From positions 1-48,102 of the forward strand of contig SVEM01000011.1 of the NCBI GenBank assembly GCA_015057375.1: a stretch of DNA of 48,102 bases, read 5' to 3'. Shown in pieces: positions 38,410 through 47,254 of the stretch. The translations under genes and the position numbers were made by a program. The stretch is from Lachnospiraceae bacterium. Lineage in GTDB: Bacteria > Bacillota > Clostridia > Lachnospirales > Lachnospiraceae. The notes under the pieces are model-generated. The model saw only the letters and a program-made list of their open reading frames with translations. It was not told where the DNA came from and ran no database searches. Each line of letters begins with the position of its first letter. Positions within the stretch are counted from its first letter, which is position 1.

Positions 38410-39057
38410 CTATTCCTCTTTTTTCCCTTCCAGCATTGGTATAGCTATATGATCGTTAAAGAACTGAATAAGCGGTCCCATAAAGAATGCTGTGATTATT
38501 GTTCCGATACCGGCAATAGTAGGTATCTGTGCAATTGTTCCGCCTGCAATAAGGAAAAGGCTTACTCCCAAAATTACGCATACCAAATCGCAGCAAATAC
38601 GGACATATTTGAACTGTCCTAATTTCCATTTGCCGGAAAAGACGATTGCTACGGCGTCGTAAGTAGAAACACCAAGATTGGCAGTCATATACAGAGAGGA
38701 GCCAAAGCAGATAATTACGATGCCGATGATTAAACAAAGGCTTCGTATAAGCATCGAAGGGTCTGGCAGTAAAACCTGTAAACGTTCATATGTAAATTGT
38801 GTGATATATCCCAGCAAAAACAGATTGATAAAAGTGGCAATACCGATATTGCGACGGTCAGCAAACAAACTGAATAACAGCAGTACCAGATTGACCAGTA
38901 CATACAATGTGCCGAAAGAAATCGGAATTAGGTTATCCAAACCGCTCATAAGAGACTGGAATGGGTCTACTCCCAAAGCCGCAATTTTAAAAATGCCGAC
39001 ACTGACAGCGCAAACTGAAACACCCGCTAATGACATAATAATTCTTCTTGTTTTCAT
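38410..39057 (-). CDS. YczE/YitT-like integral membrane protein, copy 1
   Basis: A 215-residue protein with five to six membrane segments. ATG 39057 was chosen because AAAGG lies 12 bases upstream; in-frame ATGs at 39069 and 39108 have no usable site. The N-terminal GVSVCAVSVGIFKIAALGVDPFQSLMSGLDNLIPISFGT and the centre CFGSSLYMTANLGVSTYDAVAIVFSGKWK are characteristic of the YczE family, whose members act as membrane proteins of unknown transport or assembly function. It is a clear paralogue of the gene at 39870-40523, and the two flank a LOG-family gene. Confidence 0.8.
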   Translation of the reverse strand: MKTRRIIMSLAGVSVCAVSVGIFKIAALGVDPFQSLMSGLDNLIPISFGTLYVLVNLVLLLFSLFADRRNIGIATFINLFLLGYITQFTYERLQVLLPDPSMLIRSLCLIIGIVIICFGSSLYMTANLGVSTYDAVAIVFSGKWKLGQFKYVRICCDLVCVILGVSLFLIAGGTIAQIPTIAGIGTIITAFFMGPLIQFFNDHIAIPMLEGKKEE

Positions 39058-39297
39058 AGTTGCTTTCATCCTTTTTGTATTTAGATTTGTTCCAAAACAG
39101 TTTATCATGTATGAGATGTTTGTGCAATATAGGACAGATAATATGTGTCTTAAAAGTCGTGTTAATTTTGTGAAAATATTGCCAAATTATGCAGATATAT
39201 TGTATGCTTTTTATATAAATATAAAAATGTATTATGTACGGGCTAATTGTGTATAATACTATAGTAAAATATGTAAAGACAGACAGGAGGATTACAT

Positions 39298-39864
39298 ATG
39301 GGAAAATTAACAATATGCATGTACGGAGCAGCAAGCGAACGTATTGACAGACAATATATAACAGAAGTTGAAAAACTCGGTGAGGAAATAGGTAAAAGAA
39401 ATCACAAGCTTATATATGGAGCCGGGGCAAGTGGGCTTATGGGAGCGTGTGCAAGAGGCGTTCAAAGAGTTGGCGGAACGGTTATAGGTGTTGCGCCTAG
39501 ATTTATGAGTGCATTTGAAGATATTAATAATGATTGCACAGAATTTATTACGACAGAGACAATGGCTGACAGAAAGCAGATTATGGAGGATAATGCGGAT
39601 GCATTTTTGGTTGCGCCCGGCGGTATAGGAACATTTGACGAGTTCTTTCAGCTTCTTACACTTATTGAGCTTGGAAGAAAAGAAGCTCCTGTTATCTGCT
39701 ATAATATAAATGGATTTTATGACAACCTTATTAAGGTGCTTGACGAGTGCATAGAAAAAGGCTTCATCCACGAGAATGTACGCACTATGTTTGAAGTGTG
39801 CGACAACGAGAAGGAAGCCCTTGATATTATTGAAAATGCTTTGAAAAATAAAAGCGAAAAATAA
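39298..39864 (+). CDS. LOG-family (Rossmann-fold) nucleotide 5'-monophosphate phosphoribohydrolase
   Basis: A 188-residue protein with CAGGAGGATT before ATG 39298. GAGASGLMGACARGV (41-55) and the signature PGGIGTFDEFF (107-117) define the LOG family, together with catalytic Arg in ADRKQIM. Family members split nucleoside 5'-monophosphates to base and ribose 5-phosphate; plant members activate cytokinins, bacterial ones probably serve purine turnover. Many were once annotated as lysine decarboxylases, which they are not. It stands between two divergent/convergent YczE-like genes. Confidence 0.88.
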   Translation: MGKLTICMYGAASERIDRQYITEVEKLGEEIGKRNHKLIYGAGASGLMGACARGVQRVGGTVIGVAPRFMSAFEDINNDCTEFITTETMADRKQIMEDNADAFLVAPGGIGTFDEFFQLLTLIELGRKEAPVICYNINGFYDNLIKVLDECIEKGFIHENVRTMFEVCDNEKEALDIIENALKNKSEK

Positions 39865-39869
39865 TAAGA

Positions 39870-40523
39870 TTACTTCATTTTTTCAACAACGCGTTCTATC
39901 CATGCCTGATTAAACGGCATGAAGAAACCGGCTACGGGACCTACGAGGAAAGCGCATATAACTGTTCCGATAAATGCATTTCCACCGAGGAAAAATCCAA
40001 TAGCAGCAAAGCATACATCGGTTATGATTCGGATGACGGAAAATGGTTTGTGTGACTTGTCGCTTATTACAACGGCGACAAGGTCATTTGGCCCGGTTCC
40101 GGATTCAGATTTGATAACGATGGTCATTCCGAATGCAAGTATTATACAGCCGAGAACCAGCCCTATTATTCTTACGATATATGGGCTGTTTTCATTTATA
40201 ATGCTGCCAAAAAGTATGGTACACACATCAATTATCGGACCGCCGAGCAACATGCAGACGAGGGTTCCGATTTTTATGTAGGATCTGTCAATAATGAGAA
40301 GAGCTACAATAATAATAAAACATATGCTCATATGTGTATAACCGTGTGTCAGGAAACCGAATCCCGGAAGTGCCGATAATGTACGGAACAATCCCTGGAT
40401 AAGTACGTTGAACGGGTCGGAACCCAGATTGGCAAGAAGGAACAGGGTTACACCTATATGTGCTATTGTAAGTCCAAATACAAGTATAATAAGTCTTGTA
40501 AGAATTTCTTTTATTATAGTCAT
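39870..40523 (-). CDS. YczE/YitT-like integral membrane protein, copy 2
   Basis: A 217-residue membrane protein. RLIILVFGLTIAHIGVTLFLLANLGSDPFNVLIQGL and ILAFGMTIVIKSESGTGPNDLVAVVISDKSHKPFSVIRI carry the same two G-D-P-F / N-D-L-V signatures as copy 1 at 38410-39057, though the overall sequence is diverged. The gene ends 5 bases after the LOG stop codon on the other strand, with no terminator visible between. ATG 40523 has AAAGGATT 10-15 bases upstream. Substrate unknown. Confidence 0.8.
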   Translation of the reverse strand: MTIIKEILTRLIILVFGLTIAHIGVTLFLLANLGSDPFNVLIQGLFRTLSALPGFGFLTHGYTHMSICFIIIVALLIIDRSYIKIGTLVCMLLGGPIIDVCTILFGSIINENSPYIVRIIGLVLGCIILAFGMTIVIKSESGTGPNDLVAVVISDKSHKPFSVIRIITDVCFAAIGFFLGGNAFIGTVICAFLVGPVAGFFMPFNQAWIERVVEKMK

Positions 40524-40617
40524 AGTTAAATCAATCCTTTCTCTTTTTATTATTGTAAGGTAATTTGTATATTAAGGTCAATAAAAATCTCTTTACAAAA
40601 GTATATAATAGTGCTAG

Positions 40618-40653
40618 TATAATCATGCAAAATATCCTATTAAAATAATAGGA
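40618..40653 (+). promoter_or_regulatory. iscR promoter -10 box and Rrf2-type operator
   Basis: TATAAT at 40618-40623, with TTACAA 19 bases upstream, is the likely promoter. TCCTATTA-AAA-TAATAGGA (40635-40653), a perfect 8-3-8 palindrome, covers the expected start region. Its place suits autorepression by the Rrf2 protein encoded next. Confidence 0.65.
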
Positions 40654-40678
40654 ATTAATAAAGGAGATATTTTATATA

Positions 40679-41089
40679 ATGAAGATATCGACTAAAGGCA
40701 GATATGCACTTAAAGTAATGATAGATCTGGCGCAGCATAATGACGGAACATATATATCCATTAAGGAGATTGCGGAACGTCAGGAAGTGTCAACCAAGTA
40801 TCTTGAAGCGATTGTAGGAACGCTTAACAGGGCAGGATTTGTTGAGAGCCAAAGAGGCAAGAGCGGAGGCTACAGACTGGCAAAAAGCCCGGAACTGTTT
40901 ACGGTTGGAGCTATTCTTAAGATATCTGAAGGAAGCTTATCACCTGTCAGTTGCCTTGACAGCAAGGATGGTTTGTGCGAAAAGGCAGGCGAATGTGTTT
41001 CACTTCCGTTATGGAGGAATCTTGACAAGGTAGTGGATGATTATCTTGAGAGTGTCACACTTAAGGGTTTGTTAGAAATGCGCGATTAA
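40679..41089 (+). CDS. iscR: Rrf2-family regulator, IscR-like
   Basis: A 136-residue winged-helix regulator. KISTKGRYALKVMIDLAQ, IKEIAERQEVSTKYLEAIV and RGKSGGYRLAKSPELFTVG form the Rrf2 DNA-binding domain. Three Cys (C92, C100, C106) in SCLDSKDGLCEKAGEC are spaced as the Fe-S ligands of IscR, which argues against the cluster-free CymR branch. AAGGAG stands 12 bases before ATG 40679. As the first gene of an iscS-iscU operon it should sense Fe-S supply and repress the operon through the palindrome upstream. Confidence 0.85.
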   Translation: MKISTKGRYALKVMIDLAQHNDGTYISIKEIAERQEVSTKYLEAIVGTLNRAGFVESQRGKSGGYRLAKSPELFTVGAILKISEGSLSPVSCLDSKDGLCEKAGECVSLPLWRNLDKVVDDYLESVTLKGLLEMRD

Positions 41090-41113
41090 TTTTCGTTGAT
41101 AAAGGAGGTAATC

Positions 41114-42307
41114 ATGATGAAGGTATATGCAGATAATGCTGCAACTACACAGATGAGTAAGACAGCGAGAGATACATTTATAGAGTATATGGATAATTTT
41201 TACGGGAATCCGTCAAGCCTTTATACCGTAGGTCAGCTTGCAAAGGTTGAGCTTGAGAAAGCAAGAGAGACGGTTGCATCTTGCATTAATGCAAAGCCGC
41301 AGGAGATTTATTTTACATCGGGCGGAAGTGAGGCTGATAATCAGGCTATTCGTTCTGCGGCGGCATTTGGTGCGAAGAAAGGTAAAAAGCACATCGTTTC
41401 TACTGCATTTGAGCATCATGCAGTTCTTCATACACTTATGAAGCTTGAAAAGGAAGGGTTTGAGGTGACATACCTGGATGTTCATGAGAATGGCATTGTG
41501 ACACCTGAGGATGTAAAAAATGCACTTAGAGATGATACTATATTAGTTACAATAATGTTTGCAAATAATGAGATCGGTACAATTCAACCTGTGAGAGAAA
41601 TTGGTGAGCTTTGCAGAGAGCATGGCGTTTGGTTTCACACTGATGCCGTACAGGCAGCAGGTCATGTAGCTATTGATGTTGAGGCAGACAGTATAGACAT
41701 GCTTTCGATATCAGCGCATAAGTTTCATGGTCCTAAGGGATGCGGCGCATTATATGTAAAGAAGGGTATCCCTGTGGCAAATATTATTGAGGGCGGTGCA
41801 CAGGAGCGAGGAAAGAGATCCGGTACTGAAAACCTTCCTGCGATTGCATCTATGGCAGCAGCATTTAAGGAAGCGTGCAACAATATAGAAACATCATCTG
41901 AAAAGTCAGCAAAGCTTCGTGACATGCTCATGAAAGGGCTTAAGGAAATTCCTCATTCAAAGCTTAACGGAGATGTAGACAGCAGGCTTCCGGGAACAGT
42001 TAATTTCTGTTTTGAGGGAATTGAGGGAGAGTCGCTTCTGCTTCTTTTGGACGCAAGGGGGATATCTGCTTCATCGGGTTCGGCATGTACTTCCGGTTCG
42101 CTTGATCCGAGTCATGTGCTTCTTGCAATAGGACTTCCGCACGAGGTTGCACACGGTTCACTGAGACTTTCAATTAACGAAAACAATACCGAAGAAGAGA
42201 TGGAGTATATTATAAAATCCGTTTCAGAGGTTGTGGATTATCTTAGAAACATGTCACCTGTATGGGATGACCTTATGACAGGGAAAAAGGATTTTTATTT
42301 TGAATAA
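41114..42307 (+). CDS. iscS: Cysteine desulfurase
   Basis: A 397-residue PLP enzyme that takes sulfur from cysteine for Fe-S clusters and tRNA thiolation. YADNAATT begins the fold; TSGGSEADNQAI and FHTDAVQAAGH bind the cofactor; Lys203 in SAHKFHGPKG forms the Schiff base; the persulfide Cys325 lies in SSGSACTSGSLDPSH. The short loop around Cys325 suggests the NifS/IscS type (group I). AAAGGAGG precedes ATG 41114 and 41117; either may be the start. A TTG at 41096 is too early. Followed by its scaffold gene. Confidence 0.93.
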   Translation: MMKVYADNAATTQMSKTARDTFIEYMDNFYGNPSSLYTVGQLAKVELEKARETVASCINAKPQEIYFTSGGSEADNQAIRSAAAFGAKKGKKHIVSTAFEHHAVLHTLMKLEKEGFEVTYLDVHENGIVTPEDVKNALRDDTILVTIMFANNEIGTIQPVREIGELCREHGVWFHTDAVQAAGHVAIDVEADSIDMLSISAHKFHGPKGCGALYVKKGIPVANIIEGGAQERGKRSGTENLPAIASMAAAFKEACNNIETSSEKSAKLRDMLMKGLKEIPHSKLNGDVDSRLPGTVNFCFEGIEGESLLLLLDARGISASSGSACTSGSLDPSHVLLAIGLPHEVAHGSLRLSINENNTEEEMEYIIKSVSEVVDYLRNMSPVWDDLMTGKKDFYFE

Positions 42308-42338
42308 AATGATAAATATATAAAGAGGAGAAAATGTT

Positions 42339-42713
42339 ATGTTGTACAGTGAAAAAGTAATGGATCATTTTCAGAATCCAAGAAATGTAGGTAAAATAGA
42401 AGACGCCGACGGTGTTGGCGAGGTTGGTAATGCAAAATGCGGCGACATCATGAAAATATATATTAAGGTTGAAAATGATATTATTGTTGATGTTAAGTTC
42501 AATACATTTGGCTGCGGCTCGGCAATTGCATCAAGCTCAATGGCTACAGAGATGATTAAAGGAAAGCCTGTTGCGGAGGCACTTGATATTACAAATAAGG
42601 CGGTTGTAGAAGCTCTTGATGGACTTCCTCCACAGAAGGTTCACTGTTCAGTGCTTGCTGAGGAAGCTATTAAGGCAGCAATAGAGGATTATTACAGCAG
42701 AAATGGAAAATAA
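42339..42713 (+). CDS. iscU: IscU/NifU-type Fe-S scaffold protein
   Basis: A 124-residue scaffold with AAGAGGAGAAA upstream. The three cluster ligands are C34 in NAKCGD, C59 in FGCGSAIASSS and C103 in VHCSVLAEEAI, with Asp36 in the usual place. SGG-type insertions of SufU are absent, so it is the IscU/NifU N-terminal type. It receives sulfur from the desulfurase encoded before it and passes clusters to target proteins. Its end overlaps mnmA by 11 bases. Confidence 0.93.
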   Translation: MLYSEKVMDHFQNPRNVGKIEDADGVGEVGNAKCGDIMKIYIKVENDIIVDVKFNTFGCGSAIASSSMATEMIKGKPVAEALDITNKAVVEALDGLPPQKVHCSVLAEEAIKAAIEDYYSRNGK

Positions 42714-43749
42714 AAAAGTAATGATAGCAATGAGCGGCGGCGTGGACAGTTCTGTTGCCGCTGCGCTTCTTTGTGAAGAAGGATACGAATGTATGGGGGC
42801 TACCATGCGTCTTTTTTGTGGTTCGGCAGAAGACCTGGAAGATGCAAAAAAGGTTGCAAATCATCTTGGGATGCCGTTTGAGGCTTTTAGCTGTGAAAAT
42901 GAATTTGAAGAAAATGTCATACAGAGATTTATTTCCGCATATGAGCGCGGTGATACGCCTAATCCATGCATAGACTGCAATCGTTATATGAAGTTTGGAA
43001 ATTTCCATAAAAAAGCGGAAGGGCTTGGGTATGAATATGTTGCAACGGGTCACTATGCACAGATTGAATATGACGATGAGCGTGGCAGATATCTTTTGAA
43101 AAAAGGTATGGACAGAACAAAAGATCAGAGCTACGTACTTTTTTCACTGACTCAAAAACAGCTTTCAAGGACATTATTTCCTCTTGGGAAATATACAAAA
43201 GAGCAGATTCGTGATATGGCACAGAAGTATGGATTTGTAAATGCCGAAAAGAAAGACAGTCAGGATATCTGTTTTGTGCCTGACGGAGACTATGCGGAAT
43301 TTATCAAAGAGTACACCGGGAAAGAATATCCGCCGGGAAGTTTTGTGGATGAAGAGGGAAATGTTCTCGGTCAGCATAAGGGAATCATAGGATATACCAT
43401 AGGTCAGAGACGCGGACTTGGGTTGTCTCTTAAAGAATCCATGTATGTTATAAAAAAGGACATGAAAAAAAATGAAGTAATACTTGGATTTAATGATGAT
43501 TTGTTTGGAGACAGGCTGGTTGCGCGTAATTTCAACTGGATTGCATGTGAAGAGCCTAAACCGGGCGAACAGGTAAAATGTACTGCAAAGACCAGATACA
43601 GTCAAAAAGAACAGCCGGCTACCGCAAAGGTTACGGAGGACGGCTGTGTGGAAGTTATATTTAATGAACCGGTACGGGCAATAACTTCAGGCCAGTCGGT
43701 AGTTTTATACGATGACGATATAGTTATTGGCGGCGGTACAATAATGTAA
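42703..43749 (+). CDS. mnmA: tRNA-specific 2-thiouridylase MnmA
   Basis: A 348-residue enzyme that puts sulfur on U34 of Glu, Gln and Lys tRNAs. The ATP pyrophosphatase loop is SGGVDS (11-16). The catalytic Cys are C92 in CIDCNRYMKFG and C190 in SQDICFVPDGDY. TGHYAQI, KDQSYVLF and GYTIGQRRGLG are family motifs. The start lies within iscU and is translationally coupled to it, joining the sulfur donor (iscS) to a sulfur user in one operon. Confidence 0.94.
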   Translation: MENKKVMIAMSGGVDSSVAAALLCEEGYECMGATMRLFCGSAEDLEDAKKVANHLGMPFEAFSCENEFEENVIQRFISAYERGDTPNPCIDCNRYMKFGNFHKKAEGLGYEYVATGHYAQIEYDDERGRYLLKKGMDRTKDQSYVLFSLTQKQLSRTLFPLGKYTKEQIRDMAQKYGFVNAEKKDSQDICFVPDGDYAEFIKEYTGKEYPPGSFVDEEGNVLGQHKGIIGYTIGQRRGLGLSLKESMYVIKKDMKKNEVILGFNDDLFGDRLVARNFNWIACEEPKPGEQVKCTAKTRYSQKEQPATAKVTEDGCVEVIFNEPVRAITSGQSVVLYDDDIVIGGGTIM

Positions 43750-43753
43750 GTTA

Positions 43754-44584
43754 TCAACGGGCACTCCCATAGGTGTGTCCGTTTTTTAATTTTATCCCTT
43801 TTGCTTCCATCATTTCGGATACGGTTACAAGCTGATAGCCCTGTGAGATAAGTGCCGGAACGATTTCCTTTACTGCTTCCGCAGTATTTGTGTACAGGTC
43901 ATGCAAAAGTATTATATCTCCGTCTTTTGCATTTTTCATGACGCGATTTACAATAACCTTGCTGTTTTTAGCTTTCCAGTCAAGGCTGTCTACACTCCAT
44001 AATACGACAGGGTAATCTGTGTTTTTTAGGACACGTCTGTCAGTATCGCCGTAAGGAGTTCTGATAAGAGAAAATGTGTTGCCTGTATATTTTTTGATTA
44101 TTTTTTTTGAACGTTTGAATTCTTTTTTTATTTGTTTTGTCTTAAGTTTATTTAGCATTTTATGGCTGTAGCTGTGACTTCCTATTTCACAGCCTATGGA
44201 TAAAGCGCGATTTGATGCATCATAATGAGCAGGCAATCGGCTTGATACAACAAAAAATGTTGCACGGGCGTTATGTGTTTCAAGTGTGTCTAATATTGAG
44301 CCTGTGGTCGATGTGTTAGGACCATCATCAAATGTAAGAGCAATCATTGGTTTGTCAGGATCGATGGTATCCGGCATTATATTGCTGCTATCGGGAGTCG
44401 GCATAATCGTAGGAACAACGGATACGGCTCCGTTAGAGACAGCGTAGTCCTCTGTAAAATTTCCTGCATTATTTGTAGAGTTATGCTTATATTTCCTTAT
44501 AAGAAGAAAAGCAAGAAAAAGAACAAAAAATATAAACAATATCCGTGAAATGTATGTAAATGTATATTTATTATTATTCATCAT
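43754..44584 (-). CDS. Membrane-anchored polysaccharide deacetylase (NodB domain)
   Basis: A 276-residue protein with one N-terminal membrane anchor (residues about 10-29), a Ser/Thr/Pro linker and a NodB deacetylase outside the cell. Motif 1 is TFDDGP with D86 (base) and D87 (metal); motif 2 is HSYSH with H137 and H141 (metal); RTPYG and WSVDSLDW follow as motifs 3 and 4; LLHDL supplies the last catalytic His. Likely substrate is peptidoglycan N-acetylglucosamine or a cell-wall polysaccharide, as in PgdA and PdaA. The ribosome site GCGAGGT precedes ATG 44584. Regulation is not visible. Confidence 0.9.
   Translation of the reverse strand: MMNNNKYTFTYISRILFIFFVLFLAFLLIRKYKHNSTNNAGNFTEDYAVSNGAVSVVPTIMPTPDSSNIMPDTIDPDKPMIALTFDDGPNTSTTGSILDTLETHNARATFFVVSSRLPAHYDASNRALSIGCEIGSHSYSHKMLNKLKTKQIKKEFKRSKKIIKKYTGNTFSLIRTPYGDTDRRVLKNTDYPVVLWSVDSLDWKAKNSKVIVNRVMKNAKDGDIILLHDLYTNTAEAVKEIVPALISQGYQLVTVSEMMEAKGIKLKNGHTYGSAR
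43757..43787 (+). terminator. Terminator of the isc-mnmA operon, inside the convergent gene
   Basis: ACGGGCAC (43757-43764) and GTGTCCGT (43775-43782) pair with one G-T, followed by six T. The hairpin falls within the last codons of the leftward deacetylase gene, whose stop codon is at 43754-43756. Confidence 0.8.
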
Positions 44585-44736
44585 TAAAGACCTCGCTGTA
44601 TAGTATGTGATTTGTTTTAGGACAAAGACTGTTTACAAAGTATAGTATATTCATTTGATCAAAAAAATGTGTTATAGATGTTTTATTTTTATGTTATGCA
44701 TATTTTAAACTGCTATTAATTATCATTAATTATTTA

Positions 44737-44766
44737 TTGCAAAAATTGTACATGTTGTGGTATAAT
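44737..44766 (+). promoter_or_regulatory. secDF promoter
   Basis: TTGCAA (44737-44742), 18 bases and a consensus TATAAT (44761-44766) stand 42 bases before the secDF start codon. The rest of the 224-base divergent region (44585-44808) shows no clear second promoter. Confidence 0.7.
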
Positions 44767-44808
44767 TCATTGATAGTATTGTACTTAGTAATAAAAGGAG
44801 ATAATGTA

Positions 44809-47064
44809 ATGAAAAACGTTCAGAAAGGGTTACTTCATCTTGTGATTATTCTTGCAGTGATTGCATTATGTACAGTAACTGTAATTGTAGGATTAGGAAA
44901 GCATCACAAAGGTAGCGCTGAGAACATTCTTCTTGGTCTTGACCTTGCAGGTGGTGTAAGTATTACTTATGAAACCGTAGGAGATGTTTCAGCATCTGAG
45001 ATGAGTGATACAGTATATAAGCTTCAGAAGCGTGCTGAGAATTATAATACTGAATCACAGGTTTATCAGGAAGGTGACAACAGAATCAATGTTGATATAC
45101 CTGATGCTGAGAATCCACGTGAGACACTTGAGAAGATGGGTACAGCAGGTTCTCTTTATTTTGTATCAAATGATGCTTATCTTGAAGCTAAAGAGAATTA
45201 TAAGCCAACACTTAATGACGCAGGTCAGGAAGTTTTCCCTGAAGATGTGAAATATAGCTCAATCGTATGTGAAGGTGCTGATATTGCAGATGCAAAAGCA
45301 TCAACAAGTCAGGATCAGACAACAGGAGCTGTAGAGAATGTAGTTAATGTTGAGTTTAGTCCATCAGGAACAACTAAGTTTGCTAAGGCATCTGAATATG
45401 CATACAATCATAATAATGAACCTATTCATATTATTTATGATAATGTAGTTATATCATCACCTGCAGTTCAGGGAATTATATCTGATGGTCACTGCCAGAT
45501 AAGTGGTGGTTTCCAGGAATATGAAGAAGCTAATGATCTTGCAACAACAATCCGTATCGGAGCACTTCCTATTGAGCTTAAGGTTTTAAGATTTAACGTT
45601 GTAGGAGCGCAGCTCGGTGAAGAAGCTATTGAGACAAGTCTCTTTGCAGCACTTATAGGACTTATTCTTCTTATTCTGTTCATGATTGTATATTACAGAG
45701 TGCCGGGATTTGCTGCTGCACTTGCTCTTGTATTCTATGTAGGAGCAGTAATTCTTGCAATCAACCTGCTTAACGTAACACTTACACTTCCGGGTATTGC
45801 CGGTGTTATTCTTTCGATAGGTATGGCGGTTGATGCTAACGTTATTATATTTACACGTATTAAAGAAGAGATTGCTACAGGAAAGACTGTAAAATCTTCT
45901 ATTAAGATTGGTTTTGAGAAAGCTACATCAGCGATTGTTGACGGTAACGTTACAACACTTATCGCAGCAGTAGTTTTATGGTATCTTGGTTCCGGTGTTG
46001 TAAGAGGATTTGCACAGACACTTGCAATCGGTATCATTATTTCAATGTTTACTGCATTGGTTGTCACAAGACTTGTTCTTATGGCATTCTATAATCTTGG
46101 AATTAAAGATGTTAAGTTTTACGGTGTACAGGGTGAGCCAAGTAAGATTGGATTTGTTAAGAATAAGGTAAAGTACTTTATTATATCAGGTGCAATGTTT
46201 GTTATCTGTATAGTTGCTCTTATTGCAAATAAAGCTACAACAGGACAGATTCTTAATTATGGTCTTGACTTCATGGGTGGTACATCAACACAGATTACAT
46301 TTGATGCAGGTGTTGCTATTGATCAGGATGTTAAGAGCGATATCGAAAAGATATTTAAGGATAATACAACAACAAATGAAGTTCAGATATCTGACGTAGA
46401 AGGTGAGAATGCTATTCTCGTTAAGACTATGGAACTTTCGGTAGAAGATAATGCAGCTGTTGTAAATGCGCTTGTTGCTTCTGATTATAAGATAAATGAG
46501 GGTAATATTCAGACAGAGACTATAAGTGCTACTGTCAGTGATGAGATGAGAACAGATGCTGTTGTAGCGGTTATCATTGCTGCAATATGTATGCTTATCT
46601 ATATCTGGATAAGATTCAAGAATCTTGCATTTGGCGCAAGTTCAGTTCTTGCTCTTGTACATGATGTAATCGTTGTACTTATGGTATATGCACTTCTTAG
46701 AAACTGGGTATCAGTTGGTAACACATTTATAGCATGTATGCTTACAATCGTAGGTTACTCAATTAACAATACAATCGTTGTATTTGACCGTATAAGAGAA
46801 AATGCACAGCTTAAGCCAGGTAAGGCAAATCTTGCAAGCGTTATTGATCTCAGTATTAACCAGACAATAAGCCGAAGCGTTAATACAACAATAACAACAT
46901 TCCTTATGGTAATAATGCTTGTTATATTCGGTGTTGATGCAGTAAGACAGTTTGCTATACCTCTTGTTGCAGGTATCGTATGCGGATGTTATTCATCAAT
47001 CTGCATTGCAGGTACTTTGTATTATCTGTTTGTAGCACGTGCAGGAAAAAAAGAGAAGAAATAA
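44809..47064 (+). CDS. secDF: Protein translocase subunit SecDF (fused)
   Basis: A 751-residue membrane protein from ATG 44809, with AAAGGAGAT upstream. The SecD half (1 to about 430) begins with a membrane segment and LGLDLAGGVSITYE; its periplasmic-side domain is shorter than in E. coli. Membrane segments 2-6 include GIAGVILSIGMAVDANVIIFTRIKEE. The SecF half (about 450-751) has GLDFMGGTSTQITF and later ACMLTIVGYSINNTIVVFDRIRE with NQTISRSVNTTITT. SecDF uses the proton gradient to pull exported proteins through SecYEG. SecD and SecF fused in one chain is as in Bacillus. Confidence 0.95.
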   Translation: MKNVQKGLLHLVIILAVIALCTVTVIVGLGKHHKGSAENILLGLDLAGGVSITYETVGDVSASEMSDTVYKLQKRAENYNTESQVYQEGDNRINVDIPDAENPRETLEKMGTAGSLYFVSNDAYLEAKENYKPTLNDAGQEVFPEDVKYSSIVCEGADIADAKASTSQDQTTGAVENVVNVEFSPSGTTKFAKASEYAYNHNNEPIHIIYDNVVISSPAVQGIISDGHCQISGGFQEYEEANDLATTIRIGALPIELKVLRFNVVGAQLGEEAIETSLFAALIGLILLILFMIVYYRVPGFAAALALVFYVGAVILAINLLNVTLTLPGIAGVILSIGMAVDANVIIFTRIKEEIATGKTVKSSIKIGFEKATSAIVDGNVTTLIAAVVLWYLGSGVVRGFAQTLAIGIIISMFTALVVTRLVLMAFYNLGIKDVKFYGVQGEPSKIGFVKNKVKYFIISGAMFVICIVALIANKATTGQILNYGLDFMGGTSTQITFDAGVAIDQDVKSDIEKIFKDNTTTNEVQISDVEGENAILVKTMELSVEDNAAVVNALVASDYKINEGNIQTETISATVSDEMRTDAVVAVIIAAICMLIYIWIRFKNLAFGASSVLALVHDVIVVLMVYALLRNWVSVGNTFIACMLTIVGYSINNTIVVFDRIRENAQLKPGKANLASVIDLSINQTISRSVNTTITTFLMVIMLVIFGVDAVRQFAIPLVAGIVCGCYSSICIAGTLYYLFVARAGKKEKK

Positions 47065-47101
47065 TTCAGTAATTCTGAAAATGTAATATATAGTAATTAT
47101 C

Positions 47102-47140
47102 AATACCTGTAGGTATCGTTTGGTACCTATAGGTATTTTT
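47102..47140 (+). terminator. secDF terminator
   Basis: AATACCTGTAGGTA (47103-47116) pairs with TACCTATAGGTATT (47124-47137), a 14-bp stem with one G-T pair, followed by a T-run. The arms are themselves near-palindromic. Confidence 0.88.
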
Positions 47141-47167
47141 TGTTTGAAAAAATTTTGTTATATCCGC

Positions 47168-47196
47168 TTGACAAAATAAAACTATGGTGCTATCTT
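47168..47196 (+). promoter_or_regulatory. hrcA operon promoter
   Basis: TTGACA (47168-47173), 17 bases and TATCTT (47191-47196) form a sigma-A promoter 13 bases before the CIRCE element. Confidence 0.85.
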
Positions 47197-47208
47197 ATCT
47201 ATAAACCA

Positions 47209-47235
47209 TTAGCACTCTATTTAGATGAGTGCTAA
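47209..47235 (+). promoter_or_regulatory. CIRCE operator
   Basis: TTAGCACTC, nine bases, GAGTGCTAA is an exact CIRCE inverted repeat, the binding site for HrcA. It lies at the transcription start of the heat-shock operon, 19 bases before the hrcA start codon. Confidence 0.98.
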
Positions 47236-47254
47236 CAATAAAGGCGTGATGACT

